Below, in pieces: positions 9,783 to 21,943 of a stretch of DNA of 64,000 nucleotides. A program made the position numbers and the translations under genes. Position 1 is the first letter of the stretch. Each line of letters begins with the position of its first letter. The stretch is from Aquilaria yunnanensis (Eukaryota; Streptophyta; Magnoliopsida; Malvales; Thymelaeaceae). Location of the stretch: NCBI GenBank assembly GCA_039654915.1, contig CM077594.1, positions 106,344,893 through 106,408,892 of the forward strand, read 5' to 3'. The notes under the pieces are model-generated. The model was not told where the DNA came from and made no database searches. It saw only the letters and a list, made by a program, of their open reading frames with translations.

Positions 9783-11490
9783 AAAAAAAATAAAAGAGAC
9801 AAAAGAATCAAGAAGGGATGTTATATCGGTGGCAATGGGAGGTGGAGAGGTAGTGGGTAAGGTTTTGAAGGTAGGGAGAAATCAGAGAAGGGAGGCGGAG
9901 TCTTCAAGGAGGTACTAGAGGCTTCGATGGAATATGGTGACCTAAGTGGAGGAGACAAAACATTATGGCACAAAAGACAAAGATTAGGAAACTTGAGTGG
10001 CAATTATATGGTGGGCAAAGTGTCTCGATCATCATAATTAAAGACTCGCTTCATACTCCTAAAATGTTCAGGGGACTGAACAGCTGAATCACTGTAGTAC
10101 AAGGGTGTTTTGGGTATTTAGGCATACTCAACATTACTTTTGTACTTGAAATGTGATGAATGGGAGTCCTTTTCTTTTTGTTACCAAACATATCTTTTGT
10201 TAAACACATCAACGTTAATCTCCTCAAGATGCTGTTGGATGTAGAACCAAGGGCCTCTCTTAAGTATGTACTTTTCATACATATGATCTTAGATCAAATC
10301 TAGAATCTCTTGTTTAATATGTTTGAGCTTTTATACTTTTATCAACTTATGATGCATCAGATCTGGTCCAGCAAGGAGTCCAAGCACCGCCCTTGGAGTC
10401 GGCTCCTCAACCATTGCTGGAACATTTTGGGGATCGTTTAAGACCCCCGAATGGTTGAAAGCAAGCGGAGGCACCTAGGCCTTGTTGCTGGTGAATATGG
10501 AGCTCCATGGATTTTCCTTCCAGCGGACATAGACCATGAACCAGTCAATGACAAAGGACGGGTTGGGTGAGGTGGGGTCTGGGTCTTTTTGGATTTTATT
10601 GATCATTGAGTGGGTATGGGAGTTAGATCTAGAAGTTTAGAGTTTAGAATTAGTGATTGAAAAAAGTTTAAGTATTAAAAATTATTATTTTATGACTTAC
10701 TTTAATGATATTTAATGCCACATCATCAATTTTTGACTTATTTTAATGATATTTAATGCTACGTCATCAATTTCTATCCAATTTAATAACAAAACCAATA
10801 AAAAGTATCTAATTAGGGCACGTTATATAAGTTTATGTAATTTGATAAGATAAATATAAAAATTAGATACCCATTTGAAACAATAATTAAAACTACAGTA
10901 CCTTGGTAGACTTTACCGGAATTATAAAGGTAGAGCGTACGTGAAGGAATAAAAGGATCAACAGGAATTATATATGCGTTTCTTTCAAGCGAAAATGAAC
11001 TTTTGTGTCATCCATCAGGGACAAGTCTTTCTTCTTTTGGTTGAATTTTTCCTCGAGGGGCCTCTGAATTCTAATATTGAATAGCCTCATCTCTTTGGCC
11101 AATATATATATACATAAGATAACTTTGCTCATGCGCTATTGATAAATTGGCATGATATCTATTATTCATTGTGGTGGGTAAGAATTAAAATCTTTATTTT
11201 TCATCTTTATAAACAAATGGTGAGTTTAGGTTGGATGGGATGAAATCTAGAGTAAGCTTCTAAATAAAATTTCTCTTATAAACATTATTTACATTATTTT
11301 GAGTGAAAAAAAAAAAGCGACCTAGCGTGTATATTAGTTTATACATGCACATTATTGTACCACAGCCATTAATGCCATGCATGCGTTGACGAAGGCTTTA
11401 TATATGCGCAATTACTCCATAAAATCCTGATTTCACTGGTCACACAACAATTTTTTTATGGGAGATCCTTCGTAGATTACCGACCCCAGT
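9783..11490. other. intergenic DNA
   Basis: No supportable gene. The part 10330-10600 is less AT-rich and may be old genic debris. A 41-bp direct duplication sits at 10693-10774. Confidence 0.45.
10693..10774. repeat. 41-bp tandem duplication
   Basis: Two adjacent copies share TTTAATGATATTTAATGC, then CATCATCAATTT or CGTCATCAATTT. Non-coding. Confidence 0.75.
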
Positions 11491-12038
11491 TAGTGGCGGA
11501 TCCAAGAATTTTATAAAAGAGGGTCCAATTACATATAATACTAAATACTTCTTTCATTTTGCATTAGTTACCCTGTTACTTTTTTCTAATTAAAATTTAA
11601 CTTAAATATATTGAAAAAAAATTTAAAAATTAATTTTTAAAAACTATAATATTTAAAGTTTCATTTTCCTATAAAAATTTTATATTTTTAATAAATTTAT
11701 AAATTAATTGTTGTGTGAATTTTTCTATATGTTTAAATAGAAAAAAGAATGGTGAAAAATTTTAAATGTCGAGGTGGAAAAATATAAGAAAGTTTAGGGG
11801 TAAAATTAGACTTTTATAATTAGAAAATAGTTTTTAGTGAGAGGCAAAGGCTGACCTTTTTTTGCTTTTTTTGAGGTAAGAAATGCTCATTTATGTGTCT
11901 TATAGATGTTATAAAAATTAAAAGGGTCCATTAAACAAATTAAAGGGTTTAATTACTAAATTATATACCTATTACTAACAATTTTATAAAAAAAGGGGGT
12001 CCATGGACCCCCATATTGGACAAATGAATCCGCCACTG
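11491..12038. mobile_element. hAT (Tip100-like) non-autonomous element
   Basis: Starts TAGTGGCGGATCCAAGAATT and ends GAATCCGCCACTG. Flanks ACCCCAGT (11483-11490) and CCCCCAGT (12039-12046) match at 7 of 8. The 548-bp interior is AT-rich and has no transposase frame. Confidence 0.85.
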
Positions 12039-12942
12039 CCCCCAGTGAAACCAAAAGGCTTATAAATTGTTTTGTTACAATCTAAATTATTGGTTAATTG
12101 ATCGAAAAAAAAATCCAACATGTTTTATATATAGTAATTATTTGTTTAGTTTGTATATCAATTTTTTTTTTGTACACAAAATTTGATACAATCTATTACA
12201 AGAATAAGGATGAAAGTGAACGATCTTAGGCCTAAGGGGTGAAGGGCTTTAATTACTGCACGAACCATGTAAGACCTCGGTTGTAATTAGCCTAATTCTG
12301 GATGCTTATTTTGTTTGGAGTGCAGTATCACTCCTCAGAACGTTGGCCTTGCTTGTGGGTGTCCCTTTGTGTTACCGTTTTGCAGCCAATGCAGGACATT
12401 TGTATATTAATTAAAAATCTGTGTTCACAATTTTTTGGAAGAATAATTTTTTAATATCAAAAAACAATTAATAATGGTGGCTTAGCAGGGAAATCATTAG
12501 GACCATTGGTATGAATCAATTCGCACCATAGGAGTCGCTTTGCTGGTAAGCAAGTTGGAGACTTGGAGAAGGAATAGAACAAAAACTTAAAAAAAAAAAA
12601 AAACAAGGAAGATGAACCTTGGCCGTTCTTTTCCACTATCATTAATGAATAATTTAACTAGGGAACTGGAAATCTAACTTTATAATTTGAACATCAGGTG
12701 CTAGTTAATGCAAATCCATTTTAAAAAGTTTGGGTTGGTTGAGTAATCCCAGAAAATGGTTTAAGGACTTAAGTAGGGACTTGTCAAATATTTCTTACAA
12801 TCTGTCTGAATTGATTGAAAAAAAAAAAAAGGGTATGAGAAGGAAAATTAACAGCCTACGCAACTCTACTTACCCCTAAATATAAAATATCTAACACTGT
12901 TAGTAAAATATTGTTGGTTATTTCTTTTTTCCTTTTGTTGTG

Positions 12943-12986
<44 letters not shown>

Positions 12987-13813
12987 CACCTCCAGGTGCT
13001 TTGAAAAGAAAGGTTGAAGATGAAACAGGTGGGTGTTTATGCATGCTACATTAGAAGTTCCTTGTCTGACATGCTCATAATGGCGCTGGGTATCCTATGA
13101 AATGATCAGGCAGGGCGTTGAACCTGCCGAGTTCTTAAAAATCAGCGGTGCTATATATAGGAAGGGTTTTGATGGAGAGTTCTCTGTTTTCACAGCCCTC
13201 ATTATTAATATGCCTATGAAATGATTTTTACCAGATGAAGCAGCTGAGATCCCCAGGAAAATGCCCAGGAGAGATGTTGCCTATGGGTAGCCCTTAGTTG
13301 ACAATGGAAAGGCCTACGAGTGAGTTAATTTTGATATATACTTGAGAAAAATGGGCCAATGACAGGAATCAGAGCTCTAATATTAAAGGATAAATTAAGG
13401 GTTAAAAACAGAGGCCCAGCCTCTGTATATAATGAAGTCCATACCTTTGTTGCTAACTCTAGACTCATGGTAGACATCAAACAAGTCATGACAGGAAGAC
13501 GTACAGGAAGTTGGGTCAAGACATTAGCTACTGCCGAATCCAACACCTCCTACACCAACTTAATTTTTGGTTAGTAACTTTTCCTATGTGCTTCCTCTAT
13601 TTCTCCTTCTTTGGTCATTGTCATACTGCACACTAACAGACAGCAACTACTTTGAGACTAGTGATATGGCGTTTAATTATAATGTCAGCAGAGACTTTTA
13701 ATTGCCAAAGGTCGAATGGACAGGGTAAATTCATGTGCAAGCCAAATGACAATATTTTAATTGGAATGCCATTCTTAACCCTATACTTATCCTTGTGACT
13801 TTTTATATAGCCT
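12039..13813. other. intergenic DNA
   Basis: No supportable gene. A 71-codon frame at 13359-13574 has mixed composition but no recognised motif; since a LINE remnant follows it, it could be LINE-derived. Confidence 0.4.
12947..12985. repeat. (AT)n microsatellite
   Basis: An uninterrupted run of about 19 AT dinucleotides. Confidence 0.98.
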
Positions 13814-14002
13814 CAAGCCACCAAGAAGGAAGTACTCTATCATCTGTTCTGGGAGTGCCAGGGGTCCCCTGATCTCTGGGGTTCATTTTGTCCTTATCCT
13901 CATAATTCTTCTCAATCCTTTTCTGCTTGGTTGCTCAACATTCTGGCTTCTAATGCAAAGTGGCCCCCTGAGTGGCTCTTCTTGTTACGTAAACAGATGT
14001 AG
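13814..14002 (+). pseudogene. LINE-type zf-RVT domain fragment
   Basis: A 62-codon + strand frame without a start codon reads EVLYHLFWECQGSPDLWGSF and later AWLLNILASNAKWPPEW, ending in TAG. The spacing H-L-F-x-E-C ... L-W is that of the reverse-transcriptase zinc-binding domain (zf-RVT) found at the C-terminal end of plant LINE reverse transcriptases and in domesticated relatives. No reverse transcriptase core is seen upstream. It is a non-LTR retrotransposon remnant. Confidence 0.75.
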
Positions 14003-14182
14003 AAATCTTAAGTGGCTTTTCTACATCTTAATATTTGTGACTACCCACAACTTTGTCTTTCCGCTTTCCCCACATCCTTCGCTCCTTTATCTACATCTTA
14101 ATATTTGTGACTACCCACAACAGATGTAGAAAACTCACAAAGATAAAGTGGTTGAAGTACATAAACAGATGTGGAAATCTGA
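13991..14182. repeat. 70-bp local duplication
   Basis: An exact 30-bp phrase (starting CTACATCTTAATATTTGTGA) occurs at 14021-14050 and 14091-14120. AAACAGATGTAGAAATCT at 13991 recurs nearly unchanged at 14163. The 118-codon frame spanning the block looks like a product of this duplication. Confidence 0.85.
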
Positions 14183-14376
14183 AAGTGCTTGGAAGCGAAA
14201 CAGAAGTGATTAAAGGGGGAAAAATTGGAAAAATAGACGGCGAGAAATTTGAAGAAATTTTTAGTGGTGATTTTCCACAAGTGAAGAAGGCAAAGTTTGG
14301 AACTCATTGTGGAAAACCAATATATTCGGTTTTTTTTCTTCTTAACTTAGGAGCATGTTATAAGTTATATGGTATA

Positions 14377-15806
14377 TGTTGGCCCAAAGAGCAACCAATA
14401 GGGGGGTGAATTGGTTGAGTTTTAAAGCAAACAAAAAATGGGTTCTTAAACCCTCAAACTTAAATTTAATTCAAGAAATAATAATTAACTCTATTCTAAC
14501 TAGAAAATGACTACCATAATCTACCTAAAATTTGCTTTGAAAGCTACCTTTGAAGTATTTTTGAAAACAAACAAGTTCAACTAAGATAGATAGCATAAAA
14601 CACTAACCAAAGATCAAGTGTGTAGAGAGAAGGAGAAGCTTGCACAAGAGAATTTTTATAGAGGTTCGGTCTCTCCTCTTGAGAGCCTACTCTTCTCCTC
14701 AAGTTCACCACTTGAGAGTTTTCTTCTCCACTATGAAACACAAGAATACACAATAACATACAAGGGCACACAACTCTTTGGTAGTTCTCTCTACCACAAT
14801 CACTCACTAGTTTTCCTAGATGCTAACTAGAAATCTCACCAACTCAATCTCACCAAATGGTGTTTACAAGGTTACAAAATGATAAGAACAATAAAAGCTC
14901 TTAAAGCTAGATAAGCAAATGAAGGCACAAGTTCTTGACAAATATCAAATTTGAGCTCTTTGATGATGAATTCTCTTTTCTAGTTGCCAAGAGTGTTTTC
15001 CCTGATGATTCTTTATGTTTTTATACTCCAATGGATGCAAAAGAGATGTTGAAGACTGTTGGAATGATCAGAAAAGTCCCTTTGAAATCTGGTGAACGTT
15101 GCTATCAATTTTGACAGAGAATTGCTTCTGTCGCCAATTTCACCCTGGTGAAATACTTTCACTCGGTTGAAAATTCAGTCTAATAACGAAATTCAAGGTT
15201 TGACCTCCAACGGCTATATTGGTAATTAATGAGTTGTCAGCGCTTAACACACGTGGAGATCTGATGTGGCATGAATTTATAATTAATTTTCAAAGATTTT
15301 TCAAACCGGAAACTCGTGCGCAGGTCTGTAGTTCACATTTCACCCGGTTGAAAAGTTTTCATTCGAATGAAATGTTTGTCTAGAACAAAAATGTTTTCGG
15401 ACTTAAAAAAATTGATTCAGTTTCAACATGTTGAAATATTTTCACTCGAATGATTTTATTGTCCAGAAGTCAAATGCTCTCGGGTTCGAAAACTGACTCT
15501 AGTTTCAACACGTTGAAACATTTTCACCCTGTTGAAACTGTAACTTTAGGATTTTTTTTACTTCCAAACTTTCAAACTTCAATGAATTTTTCTCCAAAAT
15601 GATTTCTTCTTTCACAAGTAATGCTTGAATCAACATAAATACTTCAAATATACTTATGAAATAATTTTTCTTCCAAAGATCAAAACTTTATCAATAAAAG
15701 ACCAATGTATAAATATTTAGGTAAAACTTTGAAAAACATAAAATAAATATGTTTTATTATCATCAAAATCAAATAAATATGAGCTATGAATAGAACAAAT
15801 CTAACA
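14377..15806. mobile_element. solo LTR (1.43 kb)
   Basis: Begins TGTTGGCCC and ends AATCTAACA, with inverted TGTT...AACA boundaries, and is flanked by a perfect 5-bp duplication GTATA (14372-14376 and 15807-15811). The opening GGGGGGTGAATTGG and the AGAGGTTCGGTCTCTCCTC phrase near 14660 resemble repeats common in plant LTR elements. No internal polyprotein is present. Superfamily (copia or gypsy) cannot be settled from the LTR alone. Confidence 0.78.
15138..15541. repeat. cluster of TTTCAACNNGTTGAAA palindromes
   Basis: About eight variants of a 16-bp palindrome (for example TTTCACCCGGTTGAAA, TTTCAACATGTTGAAA, TTTCAACACGTTGAAA) lie within 400 bp of the solo LTR. Their spacing is irregular. 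Confidence 0.75.
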
Positions 15807-16618
15807 GTATAAATCCACTATTTTTTATAGTAGAAGAAATGAGAAATGTCTGATTTTTCAAGACCTGAAAAGCTACTTAACCAACATGTAATGACATATG
15901 GGGGAATTGGTAGAAATTAGATTCAAACTCTGAATCTCTACCCATGTTTTTTAACCACTTTGTCAAGTGGTTGACATTTTGCTAAATGGTTGGGTTTTTT
16001 TAAGATATTTGCAAGTCATATGTGAATTTTATGGATTTTCTTGGTGTTGGAGTTAATTTTTTTCAAACTAAAATAATGCGATTTATGTTTGGATAAATTT
16101 AGGAGTTGAAGGACATCAACATGACTTACATTTAAGAGGTATGAGTGGAGTTTGTTATGTTTTAAGTATTGTTTATATGGCATTGAAGAACTCAATTTCA
16201 AATGAGAAAGTTGAGGATGATTTTTTTTTTTTTCCAAATAGAGGAATGAAGCGGATAGAAAATCTTTCACTTTATTATTTTACCGTGATTATCATAATTA
16301 TTTTTAGGATATTTTATTTCTTTAGTTTAAAAATTATTTTTGGGTTTTTATTATGTTAATTAAATTATGTTATCAAATAAAAATTTCATATAAATCTTAT
16401 ATTGCGTAAAGATATCAATTATAATTGAATTTCCAGGCTATAATTAATCATACGTATTTATTTCTTTTTAGGGTGTTTATGCAGCTAGCGTACGGTGTGC
16501 TAGGGCGGAGTCCGATCTTTAGCCTTATATAAGCCCATGAGATGTACGCAAATAATGATTCTTTATTTTATTATAGAAATAGATTTGCATTACTCTTATA
16601 ATCTTCGGGAAGGCCATG
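15807..16618. other. AT-rich intergenic DNA
   Basis: No gene seen. Overlapping frames on both strands at 16016-16359 have low complexity. Confidence 0.5.
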
Positions 16619-17653
16619 CAGTGGCGGAACCAGGATTTTTGGTTCAGGGGGGCAAGCCCGGAGGAAAGTCGGCGGTGCCTGGAGGAGAGAGACGACGTCG
16701 TGGTTAGGTAAAGCTGTAAATTTGGACTAATTCACATTAATTCAAAGCTCAAGGAGCAAATCGTACGTGTTGGAAACGTTTGAGGACTAATAGTGCATTT
16801 AGGCCATGTTAGAATATCCTCTTAATGTAGAGGGAATAACTACTGACTGGGTCCTTACTTTCTTCAGCGCCTACCTTGTTGCTAGGGGTGTAAACGAATA
16901 GAACGTTCGGTGAACCGTTCGTGAACGGTTCGGCAGGAGTTCGTTTATGTTCGTTTATTTAGTTAAACGAACGAACACGAACAAAGTCTCGTTCGTTTAT
17001 TTACGTTCGTGAACTGTTCGGTTAATGTTCGGTTAGTGTTCATTTATGTTCGTTCATTTACTCGTTCGTTTATGTTCGTTTGTTTGTGTATCTATGTATT
17101 AGTGTCTAGTTATATATTTATTATTATATATATTTTATATATCGTATATTATATATTTATTATAGCCTATTACTATTTATGTTTATTATTACCAACCCTA
17201 TGTACACCCTACACACTAGATTATATATTTATTATAACCTATTATTATTTATGTTCACGAACGTGTTCGTTCGTTTGTGTTCGTTTATGTTCGTTTGTGT
17301 TCGTTTAAGCTTGTATAAACGAACGAACACAAACGAACACGAACACATACTAAAACTAAACGAACGAACACGAACAAGAAAACTCTGTTCGTTTATTGTT
17401 CGTGTTCGTGTTCGTGTTCGTTAAACATTAAATGAACGAACACGAACAGGGCTTGTTCGTGTTCGTTTGGTTCGTTTACAGCCCTACTTGTTCCCCCCCC
17501 CTCCCCCCATCTTTATATTTTTTGACAATATTTAGGGGGTAAAGTGTACACATAATCCTTAACTTTTGATAAAATTATCAAATTACTACCCCATATTTAC
17601 GTTTTTTTAAAATTTCTGGGGGGCCACCCCAGCAAAGCGTAACTCCGCCACTG
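16619..17653. mobile_element. hAT (Tip100-like) element with a nested insertion
   Basis: Starts CAGTGGCGGAACCAGG and ends TAACTCCGCCACTG. The 8-bp duplication AGGCCATG is perfect (16611-16618 and 17654-17661). Without the nested element it is about 420 bp and is a clear paralogue of the element at 61743 (shared CAAGCCCGGAGGAAAGTCG-type and GGAGAGAGACGAC-type blocks). It carries no transposase and is mobilised in trans if at all. Confidence 0.92.
16883..17486. mobile_element. nested hAT MITE rich in GAACGAACAC repeats
   Basis: A 604-bp element starting TAGGGGTGTAAACGAA and ending TTCGTTTACAGCCCTA. Flanks CTTGTTGC (16875-16882) and CTTGTTCC (17487-17494) match at 7 of 8. Both ends are packed with short TTCGTTTATGTTCG-type units and their inverse, so the element could fold on itself. 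The short frames here are repeat-encoded Val/Arg/Phe strings. The uninterrupted paralogue at 61743 confirms that this is an insertion. Confidence 0.88.
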
Positions 17654-17661
17654 AGGCCATG

Positions 17662-18505
17662 CCTATAAGAATTGTTGAATTGGAATAATTTGGTGAAGAA
17701 GAGCAACCTTTAATGATACATGCGTTTGTTGACGAAAGTGCATGCGCTTTAAAAAAGGAGCAAGTGGGACAGCAGTCACTGATTACCAAGTCCCAATTAG
17801 GATCATGATGAAATTTTGGGAAACATTTCCGTAAAGATAATGCAGGCATCCATAGATTTGCAAAAGTTACCTAAGGAGGAGGAAGTATTAAATACTATTA
17901 CCGTTAGTTATACTATGTTTTATATTTTTAATTTATATTGTATGATATATTATGTCATATATAATTATTATTTTTATAAAAAAAAATAAATATTAAAATA
18001 TTATTTGAAGATGAAATAAATTAAATAAAATTTTTTTAGACATTTTATATGTATTTTAATTTTTTTCATCATAATTTATTAAATGTAAATAAAATATATA
18101 TGATAGAAGACATTTTTTATACAAAAAATAAAAAATGTTATATATAGAGCTACTACCATCACATAAATTTTGATGTTAACCAAGAAAAGTAACCAAAAAA
18201 TAAAATTAAATATTTATGTTTTAATATGCATATTAATTATATTTTATTATTTTATATATTTATGATATTTTAATGTAAAATAATAAAAAAATGTCATCCA
18301 CATGTCCTAAAAAAAATAAAATACTGCAATACATTTTTCATAGTATTTACCGTGTACCAAAGTTTTTTAAACACATAGAATACCCTCTAGCCTTGTTGTA
18401 AACAAGATATATATAACTAGAAAAAAAAAAGTAAAATCATTATTGGTACTATTTATTTTAAATAAGATAATTACAATTATAGTTATTTGAGAAAAGAATA
18501 ACTTA
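17662..18505. other. AT-rich intergenic DNA
   Basis: The first 200 bp is mixed in composition and the rest is very AT-rich. No gene or repeat terminus was seen. Confidence 0.5.
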
Positions 18506-18513
18506 GTACTTTG

Positions 18514-21500
18514 CAGTGGCAGGTCTAAGATTTTCTCTAAGGGGGTTCAATTCATAAACTTACACAAATAATAAATTCTAATGTTCAATAAAAAAATATA
18601 TTATTACAGTTGCTCTCGACAAGTTCTCATAGCTTGAAAAAATTTTACAATTGTGTCATTATTAATATTGACAAATACATCTTTTTCAATGTATGCCACT
18701 AAACAATTATTTAAAAAATCATCACTCATTTTATTCCACAAATTGCTCTTTATCAACTTCATTGCTGAAAAAGCTCATTTCATGGTTGACGTTGCCACGG
18801 GTAAAATCAGTGCCAACTTCAAAGGAAGGTAAACTAGTGGATAGATAATATGCTTCTTCGTTTCCACCATTTTCTTTGCGAGGTCTCCAATACTTTTCAA
18901 ATTAATAAACCTTTCATCTCCATGCACATCTACAATATAATTTTGAAGTTGATATCGAAGTGCTACAAGTTCAACCGTAGGAAACTTTGTCAGATAAAAT
19001 TCAGTCATTTTCAACAACTTTTCCTCATCAAATGCATGGAAAGATTGAGATGGGCACAAACAAGCAAAACAAAGAAGTAATTCCGTGTTCACTTCATTGA
19101 AACGACTTCTTAGCTCTTGAAGTTGCATATCTCTGATATTATTAAATAAATCAACAATATAATAGTGCAAGTTGCTAACTTATGAACCTTTTCAACGCCT
19201 TTTTAGAGCATATAGATCTTCTATGCTTGGGATGTGAATGCCATACTCATTACAAAATGAAGAAACTTCAATTAGATGAAGCTCACATCCTTCATCTCTC
19301 ATACCTTGCAACTTTTTTCTAGCAACTTTAATAAGTAACATAGCATTGAAAATCTCTTAGTCTTGTTTTTGCAAGGCTAAATTCAGATCATTTGTGAGCC
19401 CTAAGATTTTGAGCATCAAGTGTAGGCAAAAAACTAAGCCAAATATTTCTAATAGCTCTAAAAGGCGATGTGCTTCTGCTCTTTGGTCCTATAATGTGCC
19501 ATATTTTTCAACATCTTCAAGGATCTTAATAATTGAGAAATACATTGTCATGACATTCAAGAGCGAACCATAATGAGATCCTTAACGAGTATCACCAGCT
19601 CTTTTAATACCTCTTTCTTGATTTAAACCTCGACCAGTTTCATGATCATGATTAGCCAATGATTCCACAACTTTATGTACTTGTTTTTCTCTAAGCTTAT
19701 CTTTTCGTTTATAAGAAGCTCCAATTATATTCAACAATCGAGAAATCAGCTCAAAGAAATTATTGATAGCAAAATGATTTTTTGTGACAAACACAAGTGT
19801 TAGCTACAATTGATGAGCAAAACATTGAATATAGTATGTAGACTGATTTTTTTCTCATAATCAAAGTTTTTAAACCATTAAACTCACCTCACATGTTACT
19901 AGCTCCATCATATCCTTGACCGCAAATTCTAGATGAACTTAGTCCATGTTCTGAAAGCATAGAGTCAATGGCAGCCTTGAGTGACACAGCTGAAGTATTA
20001 ATCACAAGTTTCACACCAATAAATCTCTCCATAACAAGCTCTTTACTGTTTATATATCGTAAAACCAAAGCCATTTGCTCCTTAAAAGACACATCACGAG
20101 ATTCATCCACTAAAATTCCAAAAAAATCATCTCCAACATCTCTAATAATACCCTTAACAGTTTTTCTTGCAGCAGCATGCACAATATCTTTTTGAATTGA
20201 ATGAGCAATCAATTGCGAATTCTTTAGAGCATTCTTCAATACAACACTACCCATTTGTTCAATGTGCTCTGCATAAAAATGTAAAAGTTCAAGAAAGTTT
20301 CCTTTGTTACTTGAATCATCATGCTCATCATGACCACGAAAAAGCAATCCTTGTCGTAGTAAAAATCTAACACAATCAATTGAAGCATTTAACCGAACTC
20401 AATACTCATTCTTAGCCAATTTGTCTGCTTATCAAAAGCATAGATAATGGACTGAGATTACTTCATCAAATTTTGACACTTTTGAACTACTAAATTGTGT
20501 GCACTTCTAGAATCATGTTCATCCAGTCGGTTTTTCTTGTTCCAAAGCTTAAACCTGCCACTTACAAAAAAATCATATCCACCTTGACTTTTAATTTCAA
20601 GCTTGCTTTTTTATACTATATTCCAACCAATATTTATAGTTATCAAACCAAGTAGAGTTAAATTAGCAAGCTCTATCTCCAATAATCCTTTCTTGAAAGG
20701 TATGATGCCGAGGTTGACGAGGACCTTTTTGAAGATATGCTATTCCAACTTCATCTCTAACAGTTGGATGAAATTTTTTAATTTTTTGTCGTTCTCCTGG
20801 ATCAGCTGGAAGGATATTTAAATCAATATTCGTTTACTTTGACAAACCTTGCTCTTTGTCCCTAAAAATAGACTTATCACCACTTGTTATTTCTTGAATT
20901 TGTGGTTCATCGTCCATTGAGTTTAACGTTTCAGCAATATGTGTTGAAGACTCCACAGCCTCTTGCTTTTTAAAGTATCTTAACATAACCGAAAAAGAAA
21001 ACAAATGACAACTCAAGTTTATTTGCTATACTTGAATAATTTAATAATAATTCACTATTCACATGTATAGGCAAGAGTAGAAATAAACAAGTAAAAGAAC
21101 ATTTAAGAAAAAAAAGAAAGAAAATGCAATCGAACATATAACTAATTAATCAAACTTGGTTGATAAAGAAGTCTCAAAATTCTATGAATGATACTTGAGT
21201 TAGCCCATTATATATGTTTATGCCGTTTTCTATTAATTATCAATTATGCCCAAGTAAAAGTGGTAAAAAAAAAAAATAAGTTTATTAGGCGGCAATTTTC
21301 CGCCTTCTCTTTGCACTGGATACAACAGCAACAGGACGAGCAGAGATGATCGAGGCACTGAAAAAAAATAGCAATATAAATAGATAAAAATAAAACAAAC
21401 CTTTTCTTGGAAGAAAAAAAATTTGACAAAAGCTGCAGCTTGTTTGTTTGTTTCCACCGCTCGCTTGGCTTTGGTGTTTCAGAGTTCAGACGCCAAAAAT

Positions 21501-21935
21501 CAATTGGGGAGGATGATTTGGTGAAGCCCTATTGAATAGAAAAAGGCATAAGTTCCCTTTTAACTCCTAACTTCACATATTTTTTACCATTTGACCCCTA
21601 AACTTTGTGTTTTGCTAAAAATTTCCTTGAAGTATCCCATGATATGCATGTGAGACAAAAGAAGTTTAGTATCTAACTGCAAAGAACATGAAACTTAAGT
21701 GGTTGAATAAGGGCTTTGACCAATAAATATTTGCCGGAAGACTAAAGGGAGTGGTTCACGACTTGTTGTTTTTTGGTAGAAAAGAATCACTTTTTAATTT
21801 TTTTTTTCTCATTTCAGGGTATATTATTAAGGATAGAGGGACCAATAAAAATTTAAAAGGGTCCAAGTATTAAAATAAATACCTCTTATTAATATTTTTT
21901 TGACAACCCATTACAATTAAGTACATCCGCCTTTG
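18514..21935 (-). mobile_element. Tip100-like hAT element with decayed transposase
   Basis: A 3.4-kb element starting CAGTGGCAGGTCTAAGA and ending, inverted, CAAAGGCGGATGTAC. Flanks GTACTTTG (18506-18513) and GTACTTGG (21936-21943) match at 7 of 8. The interior holds a hAT transposase on the - strand, so this is the relic of an autonomous element of the same group that supplied the smaller hAT elements here. Confidence 0.88.
18602..21016 (-). pseudogene. hAT transposase, ZMYM1/DUF4371 type (broken)
   Basis: Pieces of one protein appear in order on the - strand. First comes an N-terminal segment with a TTF-type zinc-finger signature (DPGERQKIKKFHPTVRDEVG, then YLQKGPRQP, about 20660-20800). 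Next is the DUF4371/RNase H-like core (19889-20347), including FGILVDESRDVSFKEQMAL and CGQGYDGASNM, the D and GxSxxxM-type core. Then follow a helical segment (18775-19170) and the C-terminal hAT dimerisation region, AFSAMKLIKSNLWNKMSDDF and CLVAYIEKDVF, near 18620-18780. Several stops and frame breaks interrupt it, including TGA in place of a residue just before AFSAMKL. An intact family member is about 700-800 residues. It is non-functional as it stands. Confidence 0.88.
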
Positions 21936-21943
21936 GTACTTGG

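Noticed and set aside
14053..14409. 118-codon + strand frame
   Set aside because: It starts inside a 70-bp duplication and runs into the solo LTR, so it is not a gene.
17009..17424. Overlapping + strand frames rich in Val, Arg and Phe
   Set aside because: They lie entirely inside GAACGAACAC-type repeats of a hAT MITE.
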